From Wuchereria bancrofti (Eukaryota > Nematoda > Chromadorea > Rhabditida > Onchocercidae), in the NCBI GenBank assembly GCA_005281725.1, contig SSBO01000012.1, forward strand, positions 22,495,930 through 22,559,929: a stretch of DNA of 64,000 bases, written 5' to 3'. The notes under the pieces are model-generated. The model was not told where the DNA came from and made no database searches. It worked only from the letters and a program-made list of their open reading frames with translations. The stretch's first letter is position 1, and the number at the start of each line of letters is the position of its first letter. Below, one piece after another: positions 1 through 15,765 of the stretch. A program made the position numbers and the translations under genes.

Positions 1-2199
1 CTGCAAATCGTGAAATTTGTAACCGTTTTAAAAGAAGGTACTTTCAGATTTCTATTAACACAATCACAGCAAATAAATGCTAACAGATGGTAATTAAAAA
101 TAGTGTACGATAAGAGGAATCAATACGATTGATATCCACAAAAAAAGCAGAGAAATTGATGATATAGGAAATAGAAAATGATAGCTTACGTTTTCTTCCA
201 AAACTTGTTTTCTTTTTCTTTTTCAGCAAAATATTATCAGCAAGAAGAGGAAGAGAAAGGAGAAAAAAACAGTTCAAACCTTCCTTTCACTCAGCAATTT
301 AGGATATCTTTATAAAGTGTCCTTTCAGTACACCATTTTAGCATCCTTTTTCAAGGTATTTTTTTTGAAAATGTTTTAGTCGATGAATAAGCTATCTTAA
401 ACTTTCCAGTTTAGTTTCATTTTATAGCTTTAATCGAAAATATCCTGAAAGATAACAAATGTTTTTTTTTCACTTCTTTCCAGATGTTATACTTCACATG
501 AATCAAATGAAATTACTTTTTCCAAAAACAGATTTTTAAAGTACGAAAATTGTGGATAATTTCAAGAATAACTTTTAAACGTCTAACTTCTATTTAATAA
601 TTGACATATTCATTTATAACTTACATTATCGCAACTATATCACTTCATTCCTTTCAAAGAAGAAGACACGTATTTCACCATTGTGAATCATTCTTTTTAG
701 AATAGTAACACTGAAAATAAAAACATAACAATATTTGAAATTACAATCAAATATTCTCACTTTGGACGTTTTACATTTTCAAAATTCAACTCAAACATCT
801 CTCCTTGACAACAAGCATAAAATTATCGTCTAAAAATCAAAAATATTTTCGTTCGCAAATTGTACCACTAACCAGAAGAAAAGAACAAAGAACGAAGAAG
901 TGAACCCATTGTGATGTATTCGATAATTCAATAACAATTGTCGTTCTAATTTCTTCCTTCTTTTAGCTTCTTAACAATATTTAAAATTACTATCAAATAT
1001 TCTCATTTAGAACATTTTAAAAAATGGCGAAAAAATTTCGAAGAGCATTAGGAAGGCTTAAATGAAAAAAGCCTAGAAATATGATAATTTGAATTCACTT
1101 AAACAAACCAATATTTAATAAATGTATTTTTGAATGACAAATATTAATGCTAGAAAACATTGCGTACATAGTCATAAATTAGCATAAATTTTTATTCTAA
1201 ATATTACACATATTATTGGTGTAGATAAAAGTGAATATTATTAGAATTAACGAAGAAAAAAAGAAATAAAAACAAATTTCTCAATGAGTAAAATAAAACA
1301 AAAGCATTTAGTGTTAAGGTGAGATAATGATTATAGGAAGATAATGTCAATTTATTTTGTTTTTTCTCCTCGTAATTATTTTTTTCAAATTTTCTCATAA
1401 CTATTAAACATAAAATATCACTTCAAAAAATGCTAACGAATATTTTCAGATGCATAAATTGAGAGAGAAATAGAAATTTTGCGTGTTTTTAATATTTTGA
1501 ATTCCAAATTTCGAAATTGAAATACTCATTAGATCATTAAATGATGCTAGCTAATTAAATGTTATACTAATTATTAATGCAACTTTGGAAGCATTCTGAA
1601 TTAATACCTTTCGCTATTTGTATCAAATTAGTCATTACTTTTTAGTCATCCTTCAACATTATCGTTGTTTTCCTTTTCTTTCTTCCGCTCAATTAACAAA
1701 TCTTCAAATGCTGGAAGAAATTTGATCAATTAAAATAATGAAAACTTTGAGATCATTAAATGGTAGTTATGGTTGTAACCAACAAGTCAGCTTTCAACAT
1801 TTACTTGTTTATGATGACAATTTTTAGGTGAAGAATTTTACATAATTAACAAACCAGTCTATGACTGACAATAAATTTCATTTTGCTAATTCGAACATTT
1901 GATAACAATTTCGATTCTTTTAGCATTTAAACTAGAAAAACCATATGACTGAAAACTTTTCACGGCTCTCATATACCGGAACCATCAGTTGAGCATTACA
2001 AGTGTTTATAATGTCTTCACTTTTATTACAAATATTTTATTTGTAATGTTATAAATATATTATTTATAATTTATATAATGTGTACTTTTGATGTTTATCG
2101 TAAATTTTTCGTCTTTCCAAATATATTTTCCGTTATGTTTTAAACTGGTACATTTGTAAGGATTTACATTATAAAACTACATAAATCGAAAACAAATAA
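1..2199. other. AT-rich 3' flank of EARS2, no gene seen
   Basis: No coding exon is recognisable on either strand; open frames here are short and low in complexity. The part next to 2200 is the 3' flank of the leftward synthetase gene, with candidate minus-strand AATAAA hexamers at about 2032-2037 and 2055-2060. A diverged ~45-bp duplication links about 726-770 with 972-1016. Confidence 0.6.
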
Positions 2200-5254
<3,055 letters not shown>

Positions 5255-5274
5255 TCATTTTTCATTTTACCTAT

Positions 5275-5288
5275 CTGAAATGCAACAA
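5275..5288 (-). promoter_or_regulatory. Probable spliced-leader acceptor of EARS2, with a uORF in the leader
   Basis: On the minus strand a pyrimidine-rich TTGTTGCATTTCAG ends at 5275, 53 bases before the EARS2 start. No partner donor or upstream coding exon is visible, so trans-splicing is the simplest reading. The short leader contains an upstream ATG that opens a 13-codon frame closing before the main ATG. Confidence 0.55.
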
Positions 5289-6397
5289 AAGAGATAAAGT
5301 ATTTACTTAGATTTATCAAGATTAAGCATTTCTAAAGCATTACTGTTAAATTTCAACTTTAAAAAAAATGATACTATTTGGAATAAACAAGAAAAATTCG
5401 TATTATACACTAAAATAATTAGTGATGCAAGATGAGAATTAAAATCTTTGAAACCACTCAAAAATCTTATCTAATCTCATGAATAAAATTACCCGAATAG
5501 CATGATTATATCGAATTATTATCATATCGAATTAAATTATCAATACTTTTCAAATGTTATATTGTTAATATAATGCTTAACTGATAAGTTAGACTATAAC
5601 GAATTTATTTGGATATGAATGCGTTATGATTTAATCTCAAAAGTTTTCTTACATTCATTTCATTATAAAATGGAGCAAATATTCAGAAATCAATTATTTT
5701 AATTCACTAAAATGAAACATTCTAATAATTCATTCGAGAAAAATTAAAAATAAGATAATGATGTGACATATATGAACGAATAAAATAGTAGAATATATTT
5801 TCTTTTTTCATCTGAAGGAAGATGATTATGCTATAAAAATAATATAAAAAGCATGCGGCACTTTTATAGAGAAACGAATTCCACATAAAAAATTAAATAT
5901 AAGATAACAAGAAACATGAATGAATGGAGCAAGATCAGATGTCAAAAAAAAAAGCAAAAGCAACAAGTTTCTAGAATTAACAAATTCGACAATAAAAATA
6001 TAGCAAAAATAAAACATTATTATCCTATTAGTTTATTTCTAAAAATACATTGGCTTTACTTTAGCTGTTTATTAAAGCTGAAATAGATAAAAAAAAATTG
6101 AGAGAACTATTTCATATAATCGATTACTTACTGCAAATACTTCACATTTCATCAACAAATAAACTTTTAGATCTGCTAAAAAATGAACTATAGAAATGGT
6201 AACAATCAAGATTTCGGGTTATATATATATATATATATTTTTTTTTTTCAATCCACTGCAAAAATCTATTAATGTGATTGATAATGGTTATTAAAATTTC
6301 ATTGCTATTCATTTATAATTTTGAATATTATCAAGATGAAAGAGATATCAAATTTTAAGTTAAATTGAAAATAAGTTCAAATAGGTAAATGATATAT
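5289..6397. other. Intergenic spacer between EARS2 and phosphatidylserine synthase, nothing coding seen
   Basis: About 1.1 kb of AT-rich sequence between two leftward genes. This is long for a classical nematode operon spacer (usually about 100 bases in C. elegans), so I do not call an operon. It contains a short TA run near 6222-6238. Confidence 0.5.
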
Positions 6398-6428
6398 ATT
6401 CACACAAGAACGATTTTCTTCACTCGAT

Positions 6429-6434
6429 TTTATT
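6429..6434 (-). terminator. Candidate poly(A) signal AATAAA, distal copy
   Basis: Minus-strand AATAAA in the leftmost 64-bp unit, about 130 bases after the stop codon of the phosphatidylserine synthase gene. Confidence 0.4.
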
Positions 6435-6492
6435 TCATCAGCTCAAATTCATAAAATATCTATTCACACAAGAACGATTTTCTTCACTCGAT

Positions 6493-6498
6493 TTTATT
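6493..6498 (-). terminator. Candidate poly(A) signal AATAAA, proximal copy
   Basis: Minus-strand AATAAA in the middle 64-bp unit, about 70 bases after the stop codon. The matching position in the unit that holds the stop codon reads AATAGA, so only the duplicated copies carry the perfect hexamer. Confidence 0.45.
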
Positions 6499-6565
6499 TC
6501 ATCAGCTCAAATTCATAAAATATCTATTCACACAAGAACAATTTCCTCCAGCCGGATCTATTTCA

Positions 6566-9500
6566 TCAGCTCAAATCCGAATCGGGTATATTCAGTCGTT
6601 TTCGACGTGCCTTTACCTCATCAGTGAGAGCACCAAGATTTTCATGACTTGAATCTAAGTAACAGTCTCGCAAACAACCGTTTATACTCACTTTTTCCGT
6701 TTTCTATAAGAAAACATATCAATAAGATAAAAGAAAATTAAATAGTAAAAGAAAATTGATAAATTCGGTTGGTATTACAGCAAGTTTATTTCATATTAAT
6801 TTTGTCTATTAACTTAAAATATAACAAAACATTTACGTAACAGTAATTTATGCTATAGCATATTCAAATTATGTTACTGTTCCACAAAGCTCGGTGAAAA
6901 ATTTAGATTGAAATTCCATGGAAAAATCTGGTAAACTGAAAAAGACTGAATTTATCAGTGTATGACATAATATCTTCTGATTTATAAGTTGCGGAATGAT
7001 AAAAATCATATGACTAACCGTGAACGTTCTTACCCACCACACCGACATCCAAACACATGCAAATGTACCAACAGCCTAAAATTTCGTTTTATTTCAGTAT
7101 GAAAAAAAAAAAAATTAGAATAATATTCTGAGAAAATCACTGACATTATGATAATCGTATTAGCATTCCTACAACAATTCTAAGTAACTAATTGAAACAA
7201 ACCATAAAACAAATCCATGAAACAATCAGTGTTAGTTTAACACGAGGAAGTTGTGGTCGTCCAAATTTAATACAAATTGATGCTTCCAAAGTACAAATAG
7301 CCACATAAACCCAACTTTGCATACCCATACGTTTAATTCGAGGATCGGTAGCAAATAAATAAAATTGCCGTATGGTTGGGGCTGATATAAAAGCAATTAA
7401 AAAGATCCTTGAAAAGACCAATGGATGTGATGTGTCCACCGCGAATATGTGCTTCAGAAAAAAAGTATTTAATTCCGTTATCTGAAAATTAAGTTTCACT
7501 CGAAATAACTTTTATCAAGAGGTAGTATAACAGTTTAGTAGATAAATTTTCAAACATTAGATTTCGATCTTCTGTCATAAAGTGAAACGTACCAGCCAAA
7601 CTAAGACAAATCCATAAATTGCCAACGTTCTTCTCAGAGCGCAGTTATTGTACCAGTCCACTTTTATCCAACTTTCGGGAGTAAATTGAAGCACAGCTCG
7701 TTTGAATTTACCACGCGCTGTTTTAATATCTCTGAAAATTTATAAAATCAAGTTAAAAAAAAAAAAACAACTGATTGTCAAGATGAATACCATGTCATTA
7801 AACATAAGAAATATACTGTTAACACAAAAATATTTCTTAGTGCAACGATATTACATTTAAGCTACTAAAGTTAAGTGTAAAAAATTACTTAATACTTTCC
7901 CAGTGAAACCGTCGCATTTCAAAAAAATTTGACAACCATATGCCAAACCATATGCCTAGTCCGTTACACAACAAAATGTCCAAAATAATCGCATCCCACC
8001 AACATTCTTGAAAGTTTGGTAATAAATGAGCAAATAAAACCTAAATCAAATAGGTTAAATCAAATAGTTCAAATACCAATGCTCTCAGTTAAAAGTGTAA
8101 AAAAAAAAAAATTTGGACAAACCAGATTATTAAAATTAAAGAGTAAAAAAGTAATTCAATTGAAGTAAAAATGTAACAACCAATTATTTTCTAAACAAAA
8201 AATAAAAAACACCTCGGTTAATTCCCATGCGATACTAATATACCAACATATGATTGAATGTCGAATAAGCAAAGCTTTCATGGCCCAGCCAACAAAATGT
8301 CCAATAGCAAATATATCCATGTAGCCCCATAATCGTTCCAATGTAATATCGGAACAATTGACGGCATAAGCCTTAACAGAAACTAAAAGTTATAAAAAAC
8401 TCAATCAACGACAAGATTCATTTAATGAAGAATAATATATTTGTCATATATTGAAATATGCTATTCATATATAAGTGTTAAGATAGTAACAGTGAAATCT
8501 AATTAAACATCATTTTAACATTTAAATTAAACATCAATTTTGAATTACAAAAAAAAATTCCAACACAATCCAGAATAAGGAAAAACTTACTTTTTCATCC
8601 AATTTTTCTTTACTTAAGCCTTTTGGATCAAGCCATTTGAATACATCTTTGATATCACGAAAGTTTTGAAACAATGCAAATTGAAGCATCAATATATATA
8701 AGACACTCATACCAAAGATAATGCGCCAGAAAACTGGATGTGGACGAATAAATGGACCTAAAATTCTTCAAAAAATTGTATTGATAATATGAACAAACAA
8801 AAAAGAGAAGAAAATAATTAAATTTACCATTTGGAAATGTGAGACCACTGACAACAAGAAATAAAACAACTGCAGCAGTAATACCAGCATAAATATTAAT
8901 TGCTGAATTATCATCATTCCTGAAATATTCACTGTTCTTCATTTCTGCAACTCTAATCGTAATAATACTGGCCAGACTTTTTTATACCAATCACTAAATC
9001 TTCCAGGAAATTTTAAGGATTAATAATCTCTAAAAAATATAACTAATCATTGGTCGCTGAGTAAATTAAAATAAGCAAATGAATGACAAGGTATTTTAGC
9101 AAACTGAATAAGAGATGACTTGAGGTAATGCAAACTAAACTAAAATGATATATTACCTACTAAATGCTGGAATAACAAGCAGTGCACAAATGATAACAAG
9201 AACCGTAACTGTACGTGGTTTATAAAAAAATTCCAAAGTAACGTCGTTTACAACACGTTCATTGATAAGCCGATAATGTATACAATCCAACTCACGTCCT
9301 GTATATTTCTTACGCCTTTTATCACTTAAAATAACTGATTATATGTTATGAAATGTATGGCACTGATAATGAAGTTCATTTCAAAGATTAGAAGTTTGTG
9401 TATGTTTTGTTAACTCAAATAATAGAGATGAATTAATTTAAGTAGCAATTAATGCATTGAAAAGCATATCAGTCCGAAAAGTAGGATACTAATAACCACA

Positions 9501-10206
9501 ATTAATACAAAATGTTATAGATACGCCTATTCCTCGTTGATTTGAATAACTGAATTGATCGAATAAAACAATTTATGATCTAATGGACTAAGATATAATA
9601 ATATAAAATGTAAGATATAATCTATAACTAATATATAATCAAAGATATAAGATTAACATAGATAACGATAACGTAATGTATGAAGGAGGAGATAAATAAA
9701 AGTTTAAAAAAGAAAAAAAACTTTCATTCATTCCATTCCAGTCTTCTTTATATTTAAAGTAAGACAAAATAAAATAATGAAATAGAGTAAGAATAGAGTT
9801 CCCAAGTCCCATCGCTAATCTCCACAAGCTAACTTCTGTTATAGGAATAATCATTTTGAATAAAAAAAAAATGAAGTTGTACATAAACTGAAACAGATCT
9901 GAAATAACTATCTCAAAGAGATACTGATAGATACATACTAATCAAGTATTCACTGATAATAATTTACTAATGTTAGTGATAGCTAAATAAAGATCATTCA
10001 GTGATAACTCACATGTCCGATGTGTCACTTTCATTGCCAGCATCATTGACATCGAAGAGTTGTGAAGAATGTTTTGGTGAATTCAGCAACTGATCATTCA
10101 GGCAATAATCTTCCTCTTCATTATTTACATGTTGCATTGGATGAAACGTTCGTACAGCCTTATGACCATCACTTTTCAATCGTCTTCGCTGTATCATCCT
10201 TAACAT
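6566..10206 (-). CDS. Phosphatidylserine synthase (base-exchange type), 10 exons, ~520 aa
   Basis: A multi-pass ER membrane enzyme of the PTDSS1/2 family (C. elegans pssy-1 type) that makes phosphatidylserine by exchanging the head group of phosphatidylcholine or phosphatidylethanolamine for serine. Exons, in order: 10206-10013, 9324-9157, 8952-8828, 8757-8591, 8371-8213, 8040-7889, 7731-7593, 7481-7203, 7075-7034, 6703-6566. Phases agree throughout. Residues 1-65 are a hydrophilic, acidic tail, longer than in the human proteins. Then come [42 protein letters not shown] (near residue 242), [20 protein letters not shown] and [13 protein letters not shown]. All are family blocks lying in or beside hydrophobic segments. 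The C-terminus is basic and cytosolic-looking. The exon 2/3 junction has an equally in-frame alternative (9161 joined to 8944), giving 516 aa and removing a four-residue net difference. The start could also be the second Met at residue 4. Confidence 0.92.
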
Positions 10207-12933
10207 ATTATTAAGACGGCAAACAAGATAGATCGATCAGTCATTCTAATTATCACAATCATTAAAAAGTAGCAAGTTTCTTAATTTTATATCATAAAAA
10301 GAGAAATGACGGAAGATATAGAAAACGAAAAAAAGAAGTAATATTTAGAAATGAAATTTAGATTTGGGAATGAAAAAATGTCGAAAGAACACGTTAAAAT
10401 GAAAAAAAAAAAAAAAATAAAGGAAAAGGAATGATAGATAGAATTATGTAATCTCACAATAATTCCACGAATCATTTTATCATTCATCTAATAGCTAAAA
10501 ATGAATAATAATAGAAAGAATGAACGAATCTTAAAATATTGTGATAAAAGGATAAATTGAGAAAAAAAAAATTCTTTTTTTTCAGATCTATCAAAAGGAA
10601 TTAATTGTTTCAGAGAAAAAGAAAAAGTGAAAAAATTGAAATCATTTTTAAACTTTAATTTTTTTCTAATAACATAAAGCTGCCTGCTTCCATATATTAC
10701 AGTAACATATGTACATTTAAAATTGTGAAATTTGACCCGTTAAATTTCACAGTTTATTTCAATCGTGCCACCGAGTAACAGAAAATGCTTTTTAGTATAA
10801 GAATGAAATTCTCCGTGACTGCTGAATTATCTGCGTACGCTGCGTTCCCGTCAGTTTCAAGCGTAAACTTTAACTAACCTTACGTGATTAATCATTGCTA
10901 TGAAATTTTCAAAATGACACATAAACGGAGAAAATTCTGCTAATATTCTCAATAAATTAAAATAATTTAAATACAACAACTAGCAACAAAAATTTTTTTA
11001 GAAATTTTCGGAAAAACTTTTCTAGAATTTTTTAAAAATGATAAAAAAAAAAGTAATTGTATGTCTATCATTCTAATTAAGAGCAATAGAATTTTATAAA
11101 AATTAGTCGATTCTTGATGGAAACGATTGAAGCTGCTTTGTGTATTTCAAATCTTTCTGAAAGCTTTTATTAGTGCCTTTCTGAATTGTTCCTTTTCCGT
11201 GAATTCATTCTATTCCTCCTAGTAATCTATAAATATTTATGCTAACTTTTCAAGCGTTCTTTAAAAAAAAAAAAAATTTTTTTTTTTGTTTTTATTTACA
11301 TTTAATTTGTTTCAATAAGAGAACATTTTCAGCAGTGAGTAGATGAGATGTTACAAAAACCAAAATAATTTATAATATAAATACATCTAAATAAACCATA
11401 CTATTTTTTGTATAATTGAAATATTTCTCAATTTATCACAAAAATGGAACACAAAATGAATAAATGTTACAATGCTTAATGTAATGAATCATCTATTTAA
11501 TTCTTATCATTTCTGACTACCAAGCTTATCATCAATAATTAAATACTGAAAATCAATTCACATGTAAATGTTTTCATTCCAATAGCTAATTTATATTCAA
11601 GCTATAACCAAACTGCTCCCTTACGTAGTTTTTTTTTTTTTTTTATTTACATTTTTTTTTCCTTTTTTATTTACATAGTTATCTTTGTATCCAATGAGAT
11701 TATATTGCAATGTGCCTTCGTGAATTATCCAATACATCAGAAAATCTCATTTTTGCTTCTACGTGATTACTTACTTATGCAGTTTTCACGGAGAACCTTC
11801 GTTGACGACGTGTCCTTCAAATTATGACTCAATCAATTTCCATTCAAACTTGGCAATTTCCTCAATTGTCAATATTCGTCTATAACTGTCATATAATATT
11901 ACCAACAATCTACAAAGGAAAAAAAAAAAACTTTTACAGCAATTTTTGTCTGTAAAACAATAAATCAATAAACTTTCACAGCGGGAAATATTTTAGTTTT
12001 CAAATGTTCATTTTTTTAAAAAATAGTCTCAGTTTCATTTTCTAGACAGATTATTTAAGCTGAAGCTTCTATATCATTCTGATAAATGAAAATCCAGAAA
12101 TGAACTAGAAATTCCCTTTTTAACTGTGAAAATGTTTTTTTTTTTTTTTTTGTTGCATCACGTAAGTATGAAACGTGTTCAGCTTTTTTTTCTCTGAATC
12201 ATTTATTTTCCTTCGTTTCCTTTGCCACTATAAATGATAATACAGTATGTGATGCAGCAAATACCGAAACTGTATGAAAGCGTAAACGGAAAAAATACAA
12301 GAAAATAAATAAGAATGATGGCATGATGAATTTAAATGTTTTTTTTTTCTTGAAAAATTTTAAATTTCCCAGCAAATAAGTAATCCAGTAAAATGAAAGT
12401 TTTCTGGCCAAGAAAACAAGGAGAACACTTTAGTTGGACTGATAAATTACCATACAATTTTAAATTGAAAACCAATGTACGATGTGAATTAATTAATCAA
12501 AATTTAGCAATTAGTAGTTCTGTTTAAATTGACTTTATTGAGATGATAGGTTGCATTCCGGTGACCGTGTGATACCGTGGTGCTATATGGATGGCTTATT
12601 GCGGGCCTTTCATTTTTTGTTTTTGTTTACTTAGTTGATTGGTGGTTTGGGTTCTTCTATTACTTGTAAAGTATGACTATTGTGTTAATTAATCAACATA
12701 AGACTGATAAGATAATAGTGGTAAATTGAGAAGAATGTAGAAATGATATTAAAAATTATAAAGATGAAAAATGGTAGAAGAAATGAGGGGATAATAGATT
12801 AAAGATGCATTCATAGAAATGTATGATTATTGTATCATTTAATCAACATAAGGTATTGATTGCTAATCTTTAACATTTGTATGGTAGATTAAATTAATTG
12901 ATTGAGATTTAATCATTTAACCGCTTTCAATTT
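10207..12933. other. Shared 5' region of two divergent genes
   Basis: About 2.7 kb between the starts of the leftward phosphatidylserine synthase and the rightward RBMX2 gene. Both promoters should lie here. I see homopolymer runs, one perfect inverted repeat (10724-10751) and no coding exon. Slightly GC-richer patches lie near 10800-10870 and 12545-12610. Confidence 0.5.
10724..10751. repeat. Perfect 10-bp inverted repeat with an 8-base loop
   Basis: TGTGAAATTT at 10724-10733 and AAATTTCACA at 10742-10751 are exact reverse complements around GACCCGTT. The repeat lies about 520 bp upstream of the phosphatidylserine synthase start. It could be a protein-binding palindrome or chance in AT-rich DNA. 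Confidence 0.6.
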
Positions 12934-12949
12934 TTCATTTTTTTTACAG
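12934..12949 (+). promoter_or_regulatory. Probable spliced-leader acceptor of the RBMX2 gene
   Basis: A T-rich tract ending in TTTTACAG at 12949 stands five bases before the start codon at 12955. No donor pairs with it, and the tiny leader is typical of trans-spliced nematode mRNAs. Confidence 0.65.
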
Positions 12950-12954
12950 AAAAA

Positions 12955-15656
12955 ATGAATCCATTGACGAATATTCGAGAGCAGAATAAAATTAATGATC
13001 GGGAATTGTTACTTGGATTTACCGGAAGCAACAATAAAAGCTGGCATCAGAAGTACTCGGATTCAGCATGGATCTATATCGGTGGCTTACCATATGATCT
13101 TAACGAAGGCGATGTTATTGCTGTTTTTTCACAGTAAGTTTATTTAAGAAGTCTTTTTCATCAGCTAATTAAGCAAAAACTAATGCAGTTATTATCTTCT
13201 TGAATTTCATGAATCCAGCTATTATTTTGTTATTACAGCAATTGCTGTCATCCGTATGCTAATACAGTTGTTACTTTTTTACCTTCTCTGATATTGGTAT
13301 ACGATTATCAGTATAGTTTTATTTTCTTTTTTTTCCTGCTACAAATTATCCAGAAGCAGAATAATTTTTGTTCGTATTTCAGTCAAAACTTTTTTGATTC
13401 TTTTATTACGTGAAAAATGAATCTCATATAAGTTTTTCGTGAGAATGGTATCAAAAAATGAAATAGTTTAAATTCTTTCGGAAAAATTTTTTATAATTCA
13501 ACTTGAGCTCGTGATCGTTAGGTGGAAGTAAAATGATTTTAATTGGCTTTATAGTGTGATGGATGTTCATTTAATCAAATTTAAAAATTCTTTTTATGCA
13601 TTTATTGCTTTTTATAATTAATTTCTTATCTTTTTTGGTTTATTTGATATAATGCATTTCTTCTATCCAATTTTTTATATTTGAAAAAATTATTGTATAT
13701 GAAAACCACCAGAGAACATGTACTTAGTGAGATTATTAACAACTCTTTGTAGCAAACATTAAAATTAGCATAAAACTCTAAAAATAAAACTACTTGACAT
13801 CGACTTTCATAACACGAATATTTATCCTTCATGTTTTACGTAATCTGAAAAAAGATCTGAAAAAAAGCAAAGAAAGTAACAGTGAGAAAATTTATGACCA
13901 AATAGTGTTTTGTCCAAGTGTATTATTTGAAGTTCTTCAAATCATTTTTCTCCACTTTTTATCATCAAGCTTATAGGCCATATTGATATTGCAGAAGTCG
14001 TTTAATTATTTTTTTTTTTTTATCTGATATATTTTTCAGTTATATCACTATCTCATAGCGTATAAGTCTTTTTTTATTCTTTTTTCTCGTACTTTTTTTT
14101 GTTAACTATAGAATAAATGTTCTACTGGCTATTATATAAACACTTTTTTGAGATATGGCGAAATTGTGAACATCAATTTGATTCGGGATCGCAAAACCGG
14201 AAAATCTCGAGGTTTCGCATTTGTCTGTTATGAAGATCAGCGATCAACTATTTTAGCTGTTGATAATTTCAATGGAATTAAGGTTTGAAAAACTTCAGAT
14301 TCTAAAAATTCAACTTTTTCTTTGTTTCAAAAACTATCACTACCACATGTTACGCTAGATGTTTCTGTTAGGCGTTGAGAACTCATTATTTACAGTTATT
14401 AAAGCGAATTATACGTGTAGACCATGTGGAAGAATATAAAGTTCCAAAATATCATGAGGATATCGATGAAGAAACACGAAAAATTTGGGAAGGTGGTTGC
14501 GCTCCAAAACCAATTGCTGTACATGAAGGTTGTTCCATTGCTTTATTTCTATTTCTCGAGAGTCTCTATAATGAACTTTTAGCTGTTGATATGGAATTAA
14601 GGAAATTTACAACTTTATTTGAATCTTTATTTGAAAATTGAAATGTGATTATTCATTGAATCGTTCGTAATTAGCTTTGTTGTTAAGTGGATGAATCGGA
14701 AGATGTAGATCCAGTTGAAACGCTGAAGAGGAAAGGAGCAGTTGATCAAGTTGGTTTATTCTTTTTTTTTTATCAAAATATTATTTGCGTTTAATAAAGG
14801 ATGTTATTTCGGCATCAGTAGTGATACTATTCTTACTTCATATAGGTATGCGTTCTTTTCGGGATTTTGCTACATGGATAAATAGGTAATTAGCGGTGGT
14901 TCTTGTGCACCAATCATTGTAAATTCTAAAAGAACTATGCATGACTTTTGTTGTTTTGTAGCATAACGCTGACTTTTTTTTGTTTTCGGATTCGATTATT
15001 CAGTTTATCGATTCAGAATTTTTGATTGAAGTTATATTTTTGTTTTTCTACCGTTTGCATATTTTGTAGGATGGTGTTGTGAAAGTGGATAAAGCTTTGG
15101 AAAAGAAACTGAAAAAAGAACAGAAGCGACTAATGAAAGAAGCGAAGAAAGCAAGAAAAGAGGAAAAACGGCTTAAGCGTAAACTTAAAGAAGAAGAACT
15201 GGAGCTGGAGAAAAAGATTGAAGACGATGAATCTTGGAAGAAACAGAAAAAATTAATTGATTTAGGACCCGTTAAGGTAGCATTTCAAATTTTCTTATTG
15301 TTCATTTCATATTTTTTCTTAAACTCAACCCTACTCATTTTATTTTCTTTCATACATCGCGTTTTTTTTTTTTTTTTTTGTAACTTAAGCAATGGTTTCT
15401 TTCCTATTTAACGCACTGTTACTTTTAGGAAGAAGAAATCTATGGCGGTAATGAACATTTCAATTTTGGAAAACCAAAGAAAGAAATCCCACCTCTTCCA
15501 TCTCACAATCCCAGACCTGATTTCGAAAAAGCTGATTGGCGTGATATAGAAATGTGGAAAGCGGTACGCGAAAAAGAAAAACAAGAAAAGGGAGAAAAAG
15601 AAACGAATTGGAAAGAAGAGGAACATTATTTACCATCCAGGTTTCGAAAAGAGTGA
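12955..15656 (+). CDS. RBMX2: RBMX2-type RNA-binding protein (RES complex/Ist3-like), 6 exons, 312 aa
   Basis: A nuclear protein with one RNA recognition motif. By family knowledge RBMX2 is the counterpart of yeast Ist3/Snu17, which acts in the activated spliceosome. Exons: 12955-13133, 14153-14282, 14396-14528, 14688-14749, 15070-15276, 15429-15656, with consistent phases and a TGA at 15654. The N-terminus MNPLT and the block WHQKYSDSAWIYIGGLPYDL match the family closely. RNP2 is WIYIGGL (residues 39-45) and RNP1 is KSRGFAFV (77-84), followed by CYEDQRSTILAVDNFNGIK. After the RRM comes a family-like RIIRVDHVEEYKVPK segment. The C-terminal half is a lysine/glutamate-rich, probably helical tail (exons 5-6). 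The start is fixed by the adjacent trans-splice acceptor. AATAAA follows about 100 bases after the stop. Confidence 0.93.
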
Positions 15657-15759
15657 TTATCGTTCCAGTTATTTCCTTTTATTGATCTCATTTCTGTGAT
15701 ATCTTGTTTTTTGTATCTTTCCGTGTCTTTAAGTTCTATATGACTTATTTGTAGAGGAG

Positions 15760-15765
15760 AATAAA
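15760..15765 (+). terminator. Candidate poly(A) signal of the RBMX2 gene
   Basis: AATAAA on the plus strand, 104 bases after the stop codon, in a T-rich 3' UTR. Confidence 0.55.

Larger units (their letters stand above)
6398..6589. repeat. 64-bp tandem repeat, three units, covering the stop codon and 3' UTR
   Basis: Units begin at 6398, 6462 and 6526. The two left units are near identical and the right one is diverged. The right unit contains the last coding bases and stop codon (6566-6568) of the phosphatidylserine synthase gene. The other two are copies of that region inside its 3' UTR, each with a minus-strand AATAAA. Confidence 0.9.
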
